This document shows positions 53,001-62,345 of a DNA stretch of 64,000 bases, piece after piece. The notes below the pieces were generated by a model. That model did no database searches. It was not told the DNA's origin and worked only from the letters and a program-made list of their open reading frames with translations. The DNA comes from Clostridiales bacterium (GTDB lineage Bacteria; Bacillota; Clostridia; Christensenellales; Pumilibacteraceae), in contig JAFLVH010000002.1 in assembly GCA_022508365.1 (NCBI GenBank), forward strand, positions 1-64,000, read 5' to 3'. The translations under genes and the position numbers were made by a program. The first letter of the stretch is position 1, and each line of letters opens with the position of its first letter.

Positions 53001-56000
53001 CCACAGCAAGCGCCACAGCCGTGTAGTTAAAGTTCACTACGGTGTTGCCGCACACAACCTTAATTGTGTTTTCGCCGAGCGTTGCCGCTTTGCTTTCAAC
53101 ATAGTTAATGGCGCTGTTATCACTTGCGGTAAGGTCGCTTGCGGTGAGCTTATCGCCGACCACAATCTTGGCCTTTTTGCTGGTGACGGTTATTTCCTTG
53201 TGCTGCACTGCGGTAAGCTTGTTGCCGCCCAAATCAACCACAAGGTCGTAGAATCCGCTCGTGCCCATGAAGGTTATGTTACTACCGGAGGTTGAGATAT
53301 TTACAGTAACCGCCGAGGAAGTCGGATTGAGTGATCCCGACGAAATTCCGTACCACGAACTTCCCTTCATAACCTTGAACGTATCGTACTTGGCGAGGTA
53401 TACGTAGGTGAAGTAGTACTTATTTCCGTTGACCGCAGTCAACATCATGGTGCTGACGTCGGACCACGCGCCGCTGTCATTCCATCCGTTGAACGAACCT
53501 TTTATGAAGACAGTACCTTTATCCGCCGTCCATTTGCCTGTGGTATTGGCAGTGCCGTCGGGATAACGAGGTGTATCGGAAGGCCGTGCGTATATTTGAG
53601 TGGTTTCAATCTCCAATGTCCATTTTACGTCGGCGACGTTAGCGGAAAGCACGCTTACTTTATACATGTAACCGTTGTCATCCTTTTCCGCAACGAATTT
53701 AAGATCGGTTGTTGCCGATATCTCCGACGGAGAAGTATAAGTTGCCAAATTGGCGTTAGTCGGCTTTATGTCACTACTGCCGTTGCCTTGTGCGTCATAC
53801 TTGGCGATATAGAAGATTGCGTTTTTATCCAGCGTTATTCCGTCTACAATATACACAGTGCGGCTGTAATCGTTCGTACCCACTGTAACCGCAAACGCCT
53901 GTACAGTCTGCCAGTTGTCTGTGGTGTAGCGCATAAACCAGCCGTTCTTGGGATTGGCGGTCCACTGCGCGACAAGCGTGATATTGCCTGTGACGGGTGT
54001 AGCAAAGCTGTACTTGGCTCCGTTAAGATACCAACCGACAAAGTCGTTTCCGGCAAGCGTCGGATTCTTAGTGGGCTGAGCCACGGGTTTTCCGTACTCT
54101 ACCTGAACGGTAGCCTGAGTGCCTGTAGCAAGCGTGCCGCCGTTGGGATCGAAGGTTACGGTGTACAGATTGGAATAGTGCGCGGTGACCGTCAGCGTCG
54201 TGCCGTTAAGGCCGTCGAGCAGGTCGGAGGTTACGGAGGTTATCTTTTCGTCTCCGCAATACCATTCTGTAAAGTAGTAACCGTTTGCTCTGCCCGTGGC
54301 GTTGATGGTGACCTGCTCCTTAGTGGGCAGTGTCGCAACCGTCGAGGCAAGGTTTTGTATGGTAAACGTCTTGCTCGCTATAGTCTCGCCGTAAGCGCCC
54401 ATGTCGTACGCAAGCGTGTATTCCACAAGGGTCCAGGCGGCGTACAGATTGATAGCGGTGCCGCTTTCCGGTATAGCGTCGATAAGCGCGGTAACCTTTT
54501 TGCCGCTCATGCTGCCGACATGCCAGCCGTCAAACGCGTAGCCGATCTGAGACATAACCTTAAGCGTATCATCTTGCACCGTAACGTCGTACGAAGTGAT
54601 ATTGCCTGCGGTGTTGTCAACTTTGTCGTTTATATAGTACGTGACGATATAAGTGATAAGCTCGTATTTGGTGTAAAGCGTGACATTGCTTGTTACTGTA
54701 TCGGACGCAAAGTTCCACTGCTTTTCCTGTTCTTCGACCATGTAGAACCAGCCGAGCAACTTGTAGCCCGTCTTAGCGTCGAGCGTGGGCTCTTCCAGCT
54801 TGGAGCCGTGCGTCACGTCGGACTGGGTCTTCACAACGCTCTCTCCGTTCTTAAACGTGACGGTGAACTTTTGGATATCCCATTTGGCGTAAAGCTCGAT
54901 ATCGCTCGTAACCGTATCGGTCTCGAAGTTCCACGGCGTCCGGAACCCGTTGTCCTTGTACCAGCCGCCAAAGGTGTATCCCTCATACGTAGGATCGGTA
55001 GGCTTTTCTATTGTGGAGCCGTGCTCAACTTCCGTATACGGATCGACATCCGAGCCGTTGAACGTCTCAAACGTGACGGTGTACTTGTTGATTTCCCAAC
55101 CGGCAAACACCTCGCAGCCCTCTACCATGACCGGGAAGGTATACTTATTCTCTTCGGTGAAGTTGTCCTTGTCGGTGAACCAGCCGAGGAACTTGTAGCC
55201 TTCACGCTCGGGCGCGGGGCTGTACGCCTTGCCCGCCGTACCTATAACCACCTTTTGCACATGAGTCTCGGGCGTTTCGCCGTAGTTGAAGTTGAATGTG
55301 AGATCTACGGTTTCGTTCTGTTCTATTCTTGCATAGAACTCTTTGGCTCCCGTGCTGCCTTTTGCTATAGTTGTAATAGGCGATCCGGAGAACTCTTGAT
55401 CCTCGTACCAACCAAGGAAGGAGTAACCGCCTTCGGTTACGGTGGGATCGGGCAGCGTTACGGCGGTTTCAACCGTGTATTCTACGGGCGCAGTGGGCGC
55501 GGTTGCCAAAGCGGTATCCACAACGTAGGTAATTTTGTATTTTATCACTTCCCACTTGGCGGTGAGCGTAAAGTCTTCAGTAACGGGAGTGCTGAATACA
55601 TACTTCTCGACCGCGTCACCCTTGAACCAGCCTAAGAAGGTATAGCCCTTGCGCGTAACCTTGTTGGACTCAGGCTGAGATACAGTGCTGTTGTAGTTGA
55701 TATACTGGGTTTCGGTCTTGCCGTCGTAATTGTAATCGAGGATGACCGTGTAGCTGTGTATGGTGTAGTCGGCTATAAGCTCCAGATCCGAAGTGACAGG
55801 CGTATTAAGATTGAAGATAGTCGTTCCGTTCTTCCAACCGTTAAAGTCGTAACCTGTCTTGGTCGCGGAGGGAACCTTACCGGAAGGAATGGCCGTGTTG
55901 TACGGCACCTTTAAGGTCTCCTTTGTCACACCGTCGACAATAAACTTGACGGTGTACTCGTGGACAGTCCACTTGGCTTTGAGCACGATTGGCTCGTTGA

Positions 56001-59000
56001 CATCGGTATCAAACTCATACTCGGTGGTTTGCATTACGCCGTTCACCACCAAATACCAACCGCCGAAGTCGTGACCCGTCTTGGTCGGGTTGTTAGGTCT
56101 ATTTGCCTGCTCGCCGTAAAGCGGATGCTGAGTATCGACGCTTGTGCCGCCGTCGCTGTCGAACGTGACCGTAAGATCCTTAACCTTAATCGTAAACGTG
56201 GTATCCTTGCCGCCGTACGATACGGTTATGGTCTTGTCGCCCACGCTGTTGGTAGAAGTGCCGTCAAGCGTGTAATCGGTTACGGTATAGCTCTTGCCGT
56301 CGCTGTCGGTCACGGTAACCACCATGCCGGCATCGCTGAACGTTTCGCCGCGCCAGTACTCGGTCTTGGAAGGCTGTGTGGTGACCTTGACGGTTGTAAT
56401 TGTGGGCGCCTGCCATTTGACTATCTTAAGCGTCCTTGTAGCGCCGTTTACAAATATAATGTCGTAATAGCCGTTTTCTATGCCGCCGAGGTACAGGTTG
56501 CCTTCGTCGCCGTTATTGCCCAGGGTGATTACGGTGTTCAATCCGGTGAGCTCGCCGCCGAACCAGCCCTTGTCGTCGGTACCGACTTGCACGCCCTTGA
56601 CGTAAATCTTGAACGCGTCGCCCTTCTTGAGGTAAACCTTGCGGAATGTGTACTCAGTGCCCGATTTAAGCACGGTCAAAAGCGTGCTGCCGGACGACCA
56701 TTCCTTAAACAGCCCAAACTCGTCGGTGAACGAGCCGCGGATATAAACCTCCGCCGTAGCCGCATTTTCATTGGTATAGGTTGCGGCATTGCCGTCAGTG
56801 GGATTGCGCAGCTCCTTGGTGTATTCTATAGTAACACCAAAGCTTATGCCCCAGCAATCCTTTGTTTCGTCGTTAATATCGCCGATGTACAGCGTCCACT
56901 TGGCGCCGGTGTACATTTCGTTGTAGGCAGTGACTTCAAAGTTGTAGTTGTCGCCGTCTTTCTTGCTGCCGACAGTAAGAATATTCTTAAATGTATGCTG
57001 GGTAACATTGCTTGCCGCATGATACCATGTTTCTTCGCCGCCGGAGCCATACGTGACAACGATAAACTGCATGCCCTTACTCAGGGTTACGCCTTCTACC
57101 TTCCATTCGTTCTTGTCGCCGTTCTTTACGGCAGTGTATCCGGCCGTCCAAGTCTTGCCGTCCTGCGAGTAGTACAGGAACGTTCCGGTTCCGACTTTGC
57201 TCTCCCATTGCGCCGAAAGCTTAATGTTGCGAGTGATTGCCGTCGTAAGCTCAAACTTATTTCCGCTCTCGTCGTTCCACTGTACAAACGTCCAGTCTTT
57301 GCGCGTGGTGTTGACCTTGCTTGCGTCTATCTTTTCGCCGTGCTTGACGGTTTGCGCTGCAACAGCGGTGCCGCCGTTGGCGTTGAACTCGACTGTGTAC
57401 TCGTTGAGTTCCCAATCGGCAGTCAACCACATCTCGCGAACAACGGGATCTCCAAAGTTCCAAGGCGTGCCGTTCTTTAAATTCCAGCCTTTAAGGGTGT
57501 GACCAACCCACGTGATTCCGGTGGGCTCACTTGCGGTCTTGCCATGCTCAACGGTTTGGTCATCGGCTTTGCCTGTGCCGCCGTTCAAGTCGAAGTGTAC
57601 GGTGTACTTGTTGATCACCCACTTTGCATACAGCGTGATATTGCCGGTTACAGTGTCGGTCTCGAATACCCACTCTGATGTGAAATCTTCCCTGTACCAG
57701 CCCATAAAGGTGTACCCTTCCAGCGTGGGATCGTTGGGCTTGTTTGTAATCTTGTTGCCGTACAAAACCTTGATTGCATCAACGCCGCTGCCGCCCATGC
57801 TGTTGAACTTGACGGTATATTCCTCAAGCTCCCACTTGGCATACAGCGTTACGTCCTTGGTGGGCTTTTGTCCGAATCCGTCATAGGCGATAGTTTCGTC
57901 TTCCACATACCAGTGGATAAATTTATGACCCGTCCACGTGGGCGCTTCTATAGCCTGAACGGTCTGTTCGGAAGTAAAGTACCGTTTTTGATTTTCTTCA
58001 CCGTTGCCCAATACAAACGTGATGGTGTACGTAATCGGATCCCACTTGGCAAAAACGGTGGTTTCTTGCATTATATCCTGATCGAACGAGAACAGGTTTT
58101 TGCACTCTTTTTCCTTGTACCAGCTTATAAAGGTATAGCCGGTGCGGCTGGGCTTATACGGGCTTGTTATGCGAGTGCCCTGCACCACGTATTCTTCGTG
58201 GTTTTGTGCGCCCTCGTAGTTTAGGTTGTAAATAAACTTGACCGTAGAGTTTCTGGTTATCTGCGCATAGAAGATTTGGTCGCCCATTGTGCCTGCGGCG
58301 ATGCTGCTGATGCGCTCACCCGTGTAGTCTCTATTATTGTACCAGCCTATAAAGGTATAGCCCGGTTCGGTTACGTTAACGCCCGGAAGAGTAAATTCTT
58401 GATTGTAGATATACTCGCCTTCGTCGACGGCGTCGGCAAGGCCGGTATCCACAACGTACGTAATCTTATAATGCTTGGCGTTCCAATGCGCCTCGAGCGT
58501 GATAAGACCTTCGCGCTCTACCAACTTCTCCTCGAATTTCCAAATGGTTTCGCGGTCGAGCATGTGCCAGTGCAGGAAGTCATAGCCGGGTTCTTCGGGA
58601 TCGCTCGGCTTATCCGTAATAAGTCCGCCGAATTTTACCGTGGCAGTATAATATGCGACGGTATTTGCGTCTACGTAGTGCAATACGTACTTAATGGTAA
58701 CGTCCTTGGCTTCCCACTTGGCGGTGAGAGTAAGCCCCTCGGTTTGAAGCGTATCTTGATTGAATATCCATTCGTCTTCGCCGTTGAACCAACCTTTAAG
58801 ATTGTAGCCGTATTTGGTAACGGTAACCGTGGGCGCAGGAACTTTTTCGCCAAACGCGACAGTCTGGCTTGTCACCGCAGGCGTGCCGCCGGCAGTATCA
58901 AACGTAACGGTGTATGTTTTGGCAGTCCAATGCGCGGTGAGATTGAGCCCTTCTGCGTCAAGCGGCTGAGTGGAGCTCCATTTTTCGCCTTCCTCGGTGA

Positions 59001-61359
59001 ACCAACCGTCAAATCTGTATCCGGTTTTTTCGGGATCGGCGGGAATCTTTTCCGCGGCTATAACAGCGCCGAATTTTACTTTAACGGTGGTAGACTGTCC
59101 GCCGTTGTCGGGATTGAACACAACGTCAAACTCGGCGGCTTCCCAGTGCGCTCTGAGCGTAAGGTCCTCTTTTTCCAGCTTGTCGCACAGTTTGTCGGCA
59201 AAAGTCCACTTCGTGCCGTCAATCCTGTACCAGCCCAGGAACGTATGTCCGAGCTTTGTGGGCTCCGACGGCTCGGGTACCGCTTGGTCGAACGGAACCT
59301 CTTCGGTTGTGGGATCACTGCCGTTGTCGGCGTTGAATATAACTGTTATGGTCTTGGCGGTCCACTTGGCATAAACCACGGTGCCGTCTGCGGTGATAGG
59401 CTCGTCAAACTTATACTCTGTAGTGCAATCTTGTTCCTTGTACCAGCCGCCGAAGTTGTAGCCTATGCGCGTGGGATCGGGATTCATGCGCGTAGCGGTT
59501 TTGCCCTCCATCACTTTTACGTCAACGGTTTTGTTGCCGTAGTTGTAATCGAAGGTAAACGTGTACGTCGCCTTTGCGTCGATATACGCATAGAGCGTAT
59601 AATCGCCGATAGAGCCGTGCTCTATGGTGACAACCTTGTGTTGCTCGTCATAGACCTTTTGGTCGTCCTCGCCCGTGCCCACTTCGGTGTACCAACCGAT
59701 AAAGTTGAATCCGTCCTTAATATTTGTGGGATTGGGCAGCGTGATGGTGTCGTCTTCTATCGTGTACGTGCGGTTTGCGGGTGCGGTTGCAAGCGCAGCG
59801 TCCACAATGTATGTAATGTGGTACTCTATTATATTCCACTTGGCGGTGAGCGTTATATTGCCGGTAATGGGCGTAGTGTCAAAGTCAAACGCGTCATTTG
59901 CGTCGCTTTCAAACCAGCCGAGGAAGGTGTAGCCCTTGCGCTCGGCAAGATTGGGCTTTTGCGCGCGCGCGTTTTTGTTTACGGTTTGTTGCTGCGGCGC
60001 GGCAATTCCGTCCACACCGGTTATAAACTTGACGGTATATTTAACCTGAATTACACGAACGGTAAACGGCTCGGCATTAAAGCCTCTGTACGAAATTACA
60101 ATTGTGCATGTGCCCTCTTTGCTGCTGTCAAAGCCGCCCACCGTGTATTCCGTAACCGGAATTGAAATGTTGTTTTCATACTTGGCGGTGACTATCATGC
60201 CGGTGCGGTCAAACTCGTCGCCCACCTCGTATTCGGTCCTAGTCGGCATATGGGTCACTTCTATGCCGATAAGCGTTGCGGCTTGTACCTCGACTTCAAA
60301 TGTATCGGTCTCGCCCTGATACTCGACGGTGACGGTCTGCTTGCCCGTTGTGTGGCTGTTGTAGCCCGTGACGTTGCAGTCTTCTATGTCTATTATTTCG
60401 TCCGTGTCGTCCGTATAGTACGCGGTAACCTCTATTCCGTCGAGGTTGAGATTTTCGCCCTCTATATAATTCTTTTTGGTAGGCTCTTTCGTAATTTCTA
60501 TGCGATCGAGCGTGCGCAAGGGCTCCGAGGGAGCAACGCTGACGGTAATCGTGGGGGTGACGGTGATTGTGCCGTTGTAGGTAAAGGTTATTACGGCGTT
60601 ACCCGACACGGTGAACTTGCCGTCGGCGTCGAGAGCGGGGCTGGTAAATGTGATTAAATCGGTGGATATAGCTGCGGGCTCGCCCACGTTGTAAGTGGCG
60701 GTAAAGGTAAGTCCCGCCATGTCAAACGCGTCGCCTACCTTAAACGTGCCGCTCGGCGTGCCGGAAACAGCTACCGACACGACCTCGCGCGCCAGCACTT
60801 CTACGGTAACCGGCTTGCTCTTGCCTTGGTACTTGACGTTTACGACCGCCGCGAGATTGGGCTCGGAAAAATCATACTCGACTTGGTAATCGGTAATCAC
60901 TTCCTTATCGCCGTTGTCGTACACGGCTTTTACCACCATACCGGTTTTGTCGAACGTCTCCCCTACATAATATGTCTTAGTGGTAGGCTGTTCGGCTATC
61001 TCTATGTCGGTGAGAATGCGACCGTCGGGCTTTTCAGTCCACTGCGCATACAGCTTTAAGTCGCCGGTTATAGTTTTGGCAAACGCATATTCGTTGGCGC
61101 CCGCCGTATCCGTGGTCCACTTGCTAAAGTCATACTTATCGCGCGTGGGATCCGTAGGCTTCTTTGCGGCGGTGTTTTGCTTAACCTTATCGGTACGGTA
61201 AACACCGTTATCCGGCGCACCGTCATAGTTATAGTAATATGTGACGGTGTAGGTCTTGTCCTTGTTGTCAAGTTGAACCTTAGAGCAAGCAAGAACGGTG
61301 CCGACGGTCATAGCCAAAACGGCAATAATAAATAATAACCCTATTTTCCTTCTCATCAT
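50014..61359 (-). CDS. Giant InlB-repeat / Ig-like lipoprotein, about 3780 residues
   Basis: An exported lipoprotein with lipobox TVLAC and lipidated C25. By eye it has about 31 InlB B-repeat-like units (Flg_new, with GYTFGGWYK and LYAKW cores) and about 9 Big_3-like Ig domains (EPTKKNYIEGENLNLDGIEV type). These are interrupted by two regions that look carbohydrate-binding: near residues 1400-1640, and near 2420-2640 with VFIKGSFNGWND. The C-terminal 230 residues start with a CBM26-like stretch (WGGTG...GSGKYYFDI). No LPXTG or second membrane segment. ATG 61359 or 61356 follows GGGGGT; an upstream TTG at 61368 is rejected. It probably forms a long surface fibre binding glycans or host material; this is inference. 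Confidence 0.85.
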   Translation of the reverse strand: MMRRKIGLLFIIAVLAMTVGTVLACSKVQLDNKDKTYTVTYYYNYDGAPDNGVYRTDKVKQNTAAKKPTDPTRDKYDFSKWTTDTAGANEYAFAKTITGDLKLYAQWTEKPDGRILTDIEIAEQPTTKTYYVGETFDKTGMVVKAVYDNGDKEVITDYQVEYDFSEPNLAAVVNVKYQGKSKPVTVEVLAREVVSVAVSGTPSGTFKVGDAFDMAGLTFTATYNVGEPAAISTDLITFTSPALDADGKFTVSGNAVITFTYNGTITVTPTITVSVAPSEPLRTLDRIEITKEPTKKNYIEGENLNLDGIEVTAYYTDDTDEIIDIEDCNVTGYNSHTTGKQTVTVEYQGETDTFEVEVQAATLIGIEVTHMPTRTEYEVGDEFDRTGMIVTAKYENNISIPVTEYTVGGFDSSKEGTCTIVISYRGFNAEPFTVRVIQVKYTVKFITGVDGIAAPQQQTVNKNARAQKPNLAERKGYTFLGWFESDANDAFDFDTTPITGNITLTAKWNIIEYHITYIVDAALATAPANRTYTIEDDTITLPNPTNIKDGFNFIGWYTEVGTGEDDQKVYDEQHKVVTIEHGSIGDYTLYAYIDAKATYTFTFDYNYGNKTVDVKVMEGKTATRMNPDPTRIGYNFGGWYKEQDCTTEYKFDEPITADGTVVYAKWTAKTITVIFNADNGSDPTTEEVPFDQAVPEPSEPTKLGHTFLGWYRIDGTKWTFADKLCDKLEKEDLTLRAHWEAAEFDVVFNPDNGGQSTTVKVKFGAVIAAEKIPADPEKTGYRFDGWFTEEGEKWSSTQPLDAEGLNLTAHWTAKTYTVTFDTAGGTPAVTSQTVAFGEKVPAPTVTVTKYGYNLKGWFNGEDEWIFNQDTLQTEGLTLTAKWEAKDVTIKYVLHYVDANTVAYYTATVKFGGLITDKPSDPEEPGYDFLHWHMLDRETIWKFEEKLVEREGLITLEAHWNAKHYKITYVVDTGLADAVDEGEYIYNQEFTLPGVNVTEPGYTFIGWYNNRDYTGERISSIAAGTMGDQIFYAQITRNSTVKFIYNLNYEGAQNHEEYVVQGTRITSPYKPSRTGYTFISWYKEKECKNLFSFDQDIMQETTVFAKWDPITYTITFVLGNGEENQKRYFTSEQTVQAIEAPTWTGHKFIHWYVEDETIAYDGFGQKPTKDVTLYAKWELEEYTVKFNSMGGSGVDAIKVLYGNKITNKPNDPTLEGYTFMGWYREDFTSEWVFETDTVTGNITLYAKWVINKYTVHFDLNGGTGKADDQTVEHGKTASEPTGITWVGHTLKGWNLKNGTPWNFGDPVVREMWLTADWELNEYTVEFNANGGTAVAAQTVKHGEKIDASKVNTTRKDWTFVQWNDESGNKFELTTAITRNIKLSAQWESKVGTGTFLYYSQDGKTWTAGYTAVKNGDKNEWKVEGVTLSKGMQFIVVTYGSGGEETWYHAASNVTQHTFKNILTVGSKKDGDNYNFEVTAYNEMYTGAKWTLYIGDINDETKDCWGISFGVTIEYTKELRNPTDGNAATYTNENAATAEVYIRGSFTDEFGLFKEWSSGSTLLTVLKSGTEYTFRKVYLKKGDAFKIYVKGVQVGTDDKGWFGGELTGLNTVITLGNNGDEGNLYLGGIENGYYDIIFVNGATRTLKIVKWQAPTITTVKVTTQPSKTEYWRGETFSDAGMVVTVTDSDGKSYTVTDYTLDGTSTNSVGDKTITVSYGGKDTTFTIKVKDLTVTFDSDGGTSVDTQHPLYGEQANRPNNPTKTGHDFGGWYLVVNGVMQTTEYEFDTDVNEPIVLKAKWTVHEYTVKFIVDGVTKETLKVPYNTAIPSGKVPSATKTGYDFNGWKNGTTIFNLNTPVTSDLELIADYTIHSYTVILDYNYDGKTETQYINYNSTVSQPESNKVTRKGYTFLGWFKGDAVEKYVFSTPVTEDFTLTAKWEVIKYKITYVVDTALATAPTAPVEYTVETAVTLPDPTVTEGGYSFLGWYEDQEFSGSPITTIAKGSTGAKEFYARIEQNETVDLTFNFNYGETPETHVQKVVIGTAGKAYSPAPEREGYKFLGWFTDKDNFTEENKYTFPVMVEGCEVFAGWEINKYTVTFETFNGSDVDPYTEVEHGSTIEKPTDPTYEGYTFGGWYKDNGFRTPWNFETDTVTSDIELYAKWDIQKFTVTFKNGESVVKTQSDVTHGSKLEEPTLDAKTGYKLLGWFYMVEEQEKQWNFASDTVTSNVTLYTKYELITYIVTYYINDKVDNTAGNITSYDVTVQDDTLKVMSQIGYAFDGWHVGSMSGKKVTALIDAIPESGTAINLYAAWTLVEYTLAYDMGAYGETIASKTFTIQNLASTVATLPTKEQVTINATGRANGYYFTEWYCGDEKITSVTSDLLDGLNGTTLTVTAHYSNLYTVTFDPNGGTLATGTQATVQVEYGKPVAQPTKNPTLAGNDFVGWYLNGAKYSFATPVTGNITLVAQWTANPKNGWFMRYTTDNWQTVQAFAVTVGTNDYSRTVYIVDGITLDKNAIFYIAKYDAQGNGSSDIKPTNANLATYTSPSEISATTDLKFVAEKDDNGYMYKVSVLSANVADVKWTLEIETTQIYARPSDTPRYPDGTANTTGKWTADKGTVFIKGSFNGWNDSGAWSDVSTMMLTAVNGNKYYFTYVYLAKYDTFKVMKGSSWYGISSGSLNPTSSAVTVNISTSGSNITFMGTSGFYDLVVDLGGNKLTAVQHKEITVTSKKAKIVVGDKLTASDLTASDNSAINYVESKAATLGENTIKVVCGNTVVNFNYTAVALAVEKTELTTDPSKKTYNVGDAIVLTGAEVTLTYNNGKVEKTTDITYTCTGETSGKLLTAGTYTVKVLYNGNESGEYQITVNNVMTSLTAVAKSGETLEFVQDAAAPDLAKLIDVTANYNEGVEGATPVAPTAVTEFTLSAIDMTRLGEQEITVSYNGVTGKFKITIVAPSVTRLDVKHDGMPTYKIGQEITKTGITVTAYYNNDTNAVVTGYTIDVDNTRAGNATVTIGFGGQTAEFTITLGALTVTFNANGGTLTGSATVSVTTLGATVTQPTVSREHYTLGGWQYNGRAWDFGTGVTEDMELIATWTPVDYTITLVLGESAEYTATIDGETIVDMPYGSKFTLPQVTVTNLTDKLYIFLGWTLEINGDNTAYVTGQITVEGDITLYAHVAAVPTVELKFYRNDGTDTFSTLNVQMGKTPTPPQVSRDGYEFGGWFTNAECDGVEYTFAAAAEGMPTEFYAKWIPNKYTVSFNSNGGSDVAEITDVVYNTTISAPTAPTKAGYRFDGWYKDAALSNVWTFGENGDKVTDDITLYAKWTPNQYTVKFDSMGGSDVNDFTGDYNALVEEPNVPTKDGYTFGGWYKESSLTTPWDFDTDTMPIDGTTLYAKWNVITYTVEYYVDGSKDNSVGNITIFTIEYDGTQLKTPVKTGYLFDGWYTDGEYNGTKYTELKFKDLFEGMDSKVAIKLYGKFVKNTFNVTFVLGDGTAASGATYTFTDVENGDSVDVPKDPTPNNALYDFDGWYDAQTGGTKLTATSVTVNGADVTYYARYKAARVRIVLNASGWGGTGTTFDYHIHAWGGTGVGTVTGTGADDNRWSTRDILTSMGSGKYYFDISNAGITDIIFTHDEKGTRNEISRYQVKVSGLTLGATKEYTATLADITVDNYHKLTIDYGNGLTGYMFMYGIGGLYYFEIPEPTPGGPVNPSTVSKLTANEWGGIKVIFTAGVNSWTNQTDNLWWSYSSGSICRYKITKGSNTYELVTFNITSPNVSPSKTYK

Positions 61360-61406
61360 TACCCCCAAATATGTGGCGATATACGCACTTTCGGTTGATA
61401 TATTAT

Positions 61407-61435
61407 ATGATACTACTCAAATAATAGTTTGTCAA
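61407..61435 (-). promoter_or_regulatory. Promoter of the giant lipoprotein gene
   Basis: TTGACA (61435-61430), 17 nt, TATCAT (61412-61407). The leader is about 45 nt. Confidence 0.75.
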
Positions 61436-61479
61436 TAGAAAATAAAAATTTTATGGCGCGCGATTAAATTCGAGCGCAC

Positions 61480-61508
61480 TTGACAGCAAAATGACGCCGT
61501 GATATATT
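61480..61508 (+). promoter_or_regulatory. Promoter of the PHP phosphatase, leaderless
   Basis: TTGACA (61480-61485), 17 nt, TATATT (61503-61508), then 6 nt to ATG 61515. It diverges from the giant lipoprotein promoter. Confidence 0.8.
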
Positions 61509-61514
61509 ATAGTT

Positions 61515-62258
61515 ATGAAGCTATTACCCAACAATACCGATTTAACCGATATGGATTGCCACATTCACAGCGCCTTCTCACCGGACGCAAAGGCTATCGG
61601 CGCGGACGAGCCGCAAAAGATAGCGGACGCCGTTAGGGCAAAGGGCTTGCGCGGTTTTATTGTGACCGATCACCTGGACGTCGGGCACTGGAACGGCTAC
61701 GTCATTGACTTTGACAAATACTTTTCCGTTTGGAACAGGGTGCGCGAAAATAACCCCGATTTAACTATATATATAGGTTTGGAGGTTGGGTTCGAGCAAA
61801 AGTACGTAAAAGAGACGACAAAGCTTGTAAAGGACCTGCCGCTGGAATACGTGATAAACAGCGTGCACTACTGGGAGCACGAGGTGCCCATTCCCAAAGG
61901 CGTGCCGCCGTACCTGTCCTACCTGAAAGCGATACGGCAGTCGCTGGACGTGGACTATGGCTTTAACACGATAGGACATATCGGATTTTTACAGCGGTAT
62001 ATACATACACCCATGCTGTACGACGATTACCGCGGCATAATGGACGACATAATTAAAACCGCCGTGTCGCGCGGAATAAGGATAGAGGAAAACACCAACG
62101 AGCCGCTGCCCATAAAGCAGCCGCGCGAGGACTTTCTTACCGCATACAAAAAAGCCGGCGGAGTGCGGCCGGTGCTCGGCTCGGACGCCCACACCTCGGA
62201 CAAAATAGCGCAACACTTCAAGGAAGCGAATGAACTGTTGGATAAAATATTCGTTTAA
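61515..62258 (+). CDS. PHP-domain histidinol-phosphatase-like hydrolase
   Basis: A 247-residue metallophosphatase. PHP motifs are DCHIHSAFSPD (H16, H18), VTDHLD (about 53-58), GLEVGFE, SVHYW, GHIGF and GSDAHT (222-227). The length and order match HisJ/HisK-type histidinol phosphatases. There are no other his genes here, so a different phosphomonoester is possible. The ATG lies 6 nt after the -10 box and has no ribosome site. One of two plus-strand genes. Confidence 0.85.
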   Translation: MKLLPNNTDLTDMDCHIHSAFSPDAKAIGADEPQKIADAVRAKGLRGFIVTDHLDVGHWNGYVIDFDKYFSVWNRVRENNPDLTIYIGLEVGFEQKYVKETTKLVKDLPLEYVINSVHYWEHEVPIPKGVPPYLSYLKAIRQSLDVDYGFNTIGHIGFLQRYIHTPMLYDDYRGIMDDIIKTAVSRGIRIEENTNEPLPIKQPREDFLTAYKKAGGVRPVLGSDAHTSDKIAQHFKEANELLDKIFV

Positions 62259-62261
62259 ACT

Positions 62262-62291
62262 AAAAACAAGCCTTTCGGCTTGTTTTTTCCT
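62262..62291 (+). terminator. Terminator of the PHP phosphatase gene
   Basis: AAACAAGCC-tttc-GGCTTGTTTTTT, directly after the stop. Confidence 0.9.
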
Positions 62292-62310
62292 TAATGCCGC
62301 GACAGCGGAC

Positions 62311-62345
62311 TAACTATTAACTCTGAACTCTTAATTCTATTTTAC
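62311..62345. repeat. Heptameric repeat at the fakA stop
   Basis: Units TAACTAT, TAACTCT, GAACTCT, TAATTCT, then ATTTTAC; the fakA stop (62342-62344) lies in the last, degenerate unit. Confidence 0.7.

Noticed and set aside
51838-60165. Several plus-strand open frames of 485-679 codons inside the giant lipoprotein gene
   Set aside because: They lie antisense to a protein with clear domains and reflect the repeated composition of that gene. No promoters or ribosome sites support them.
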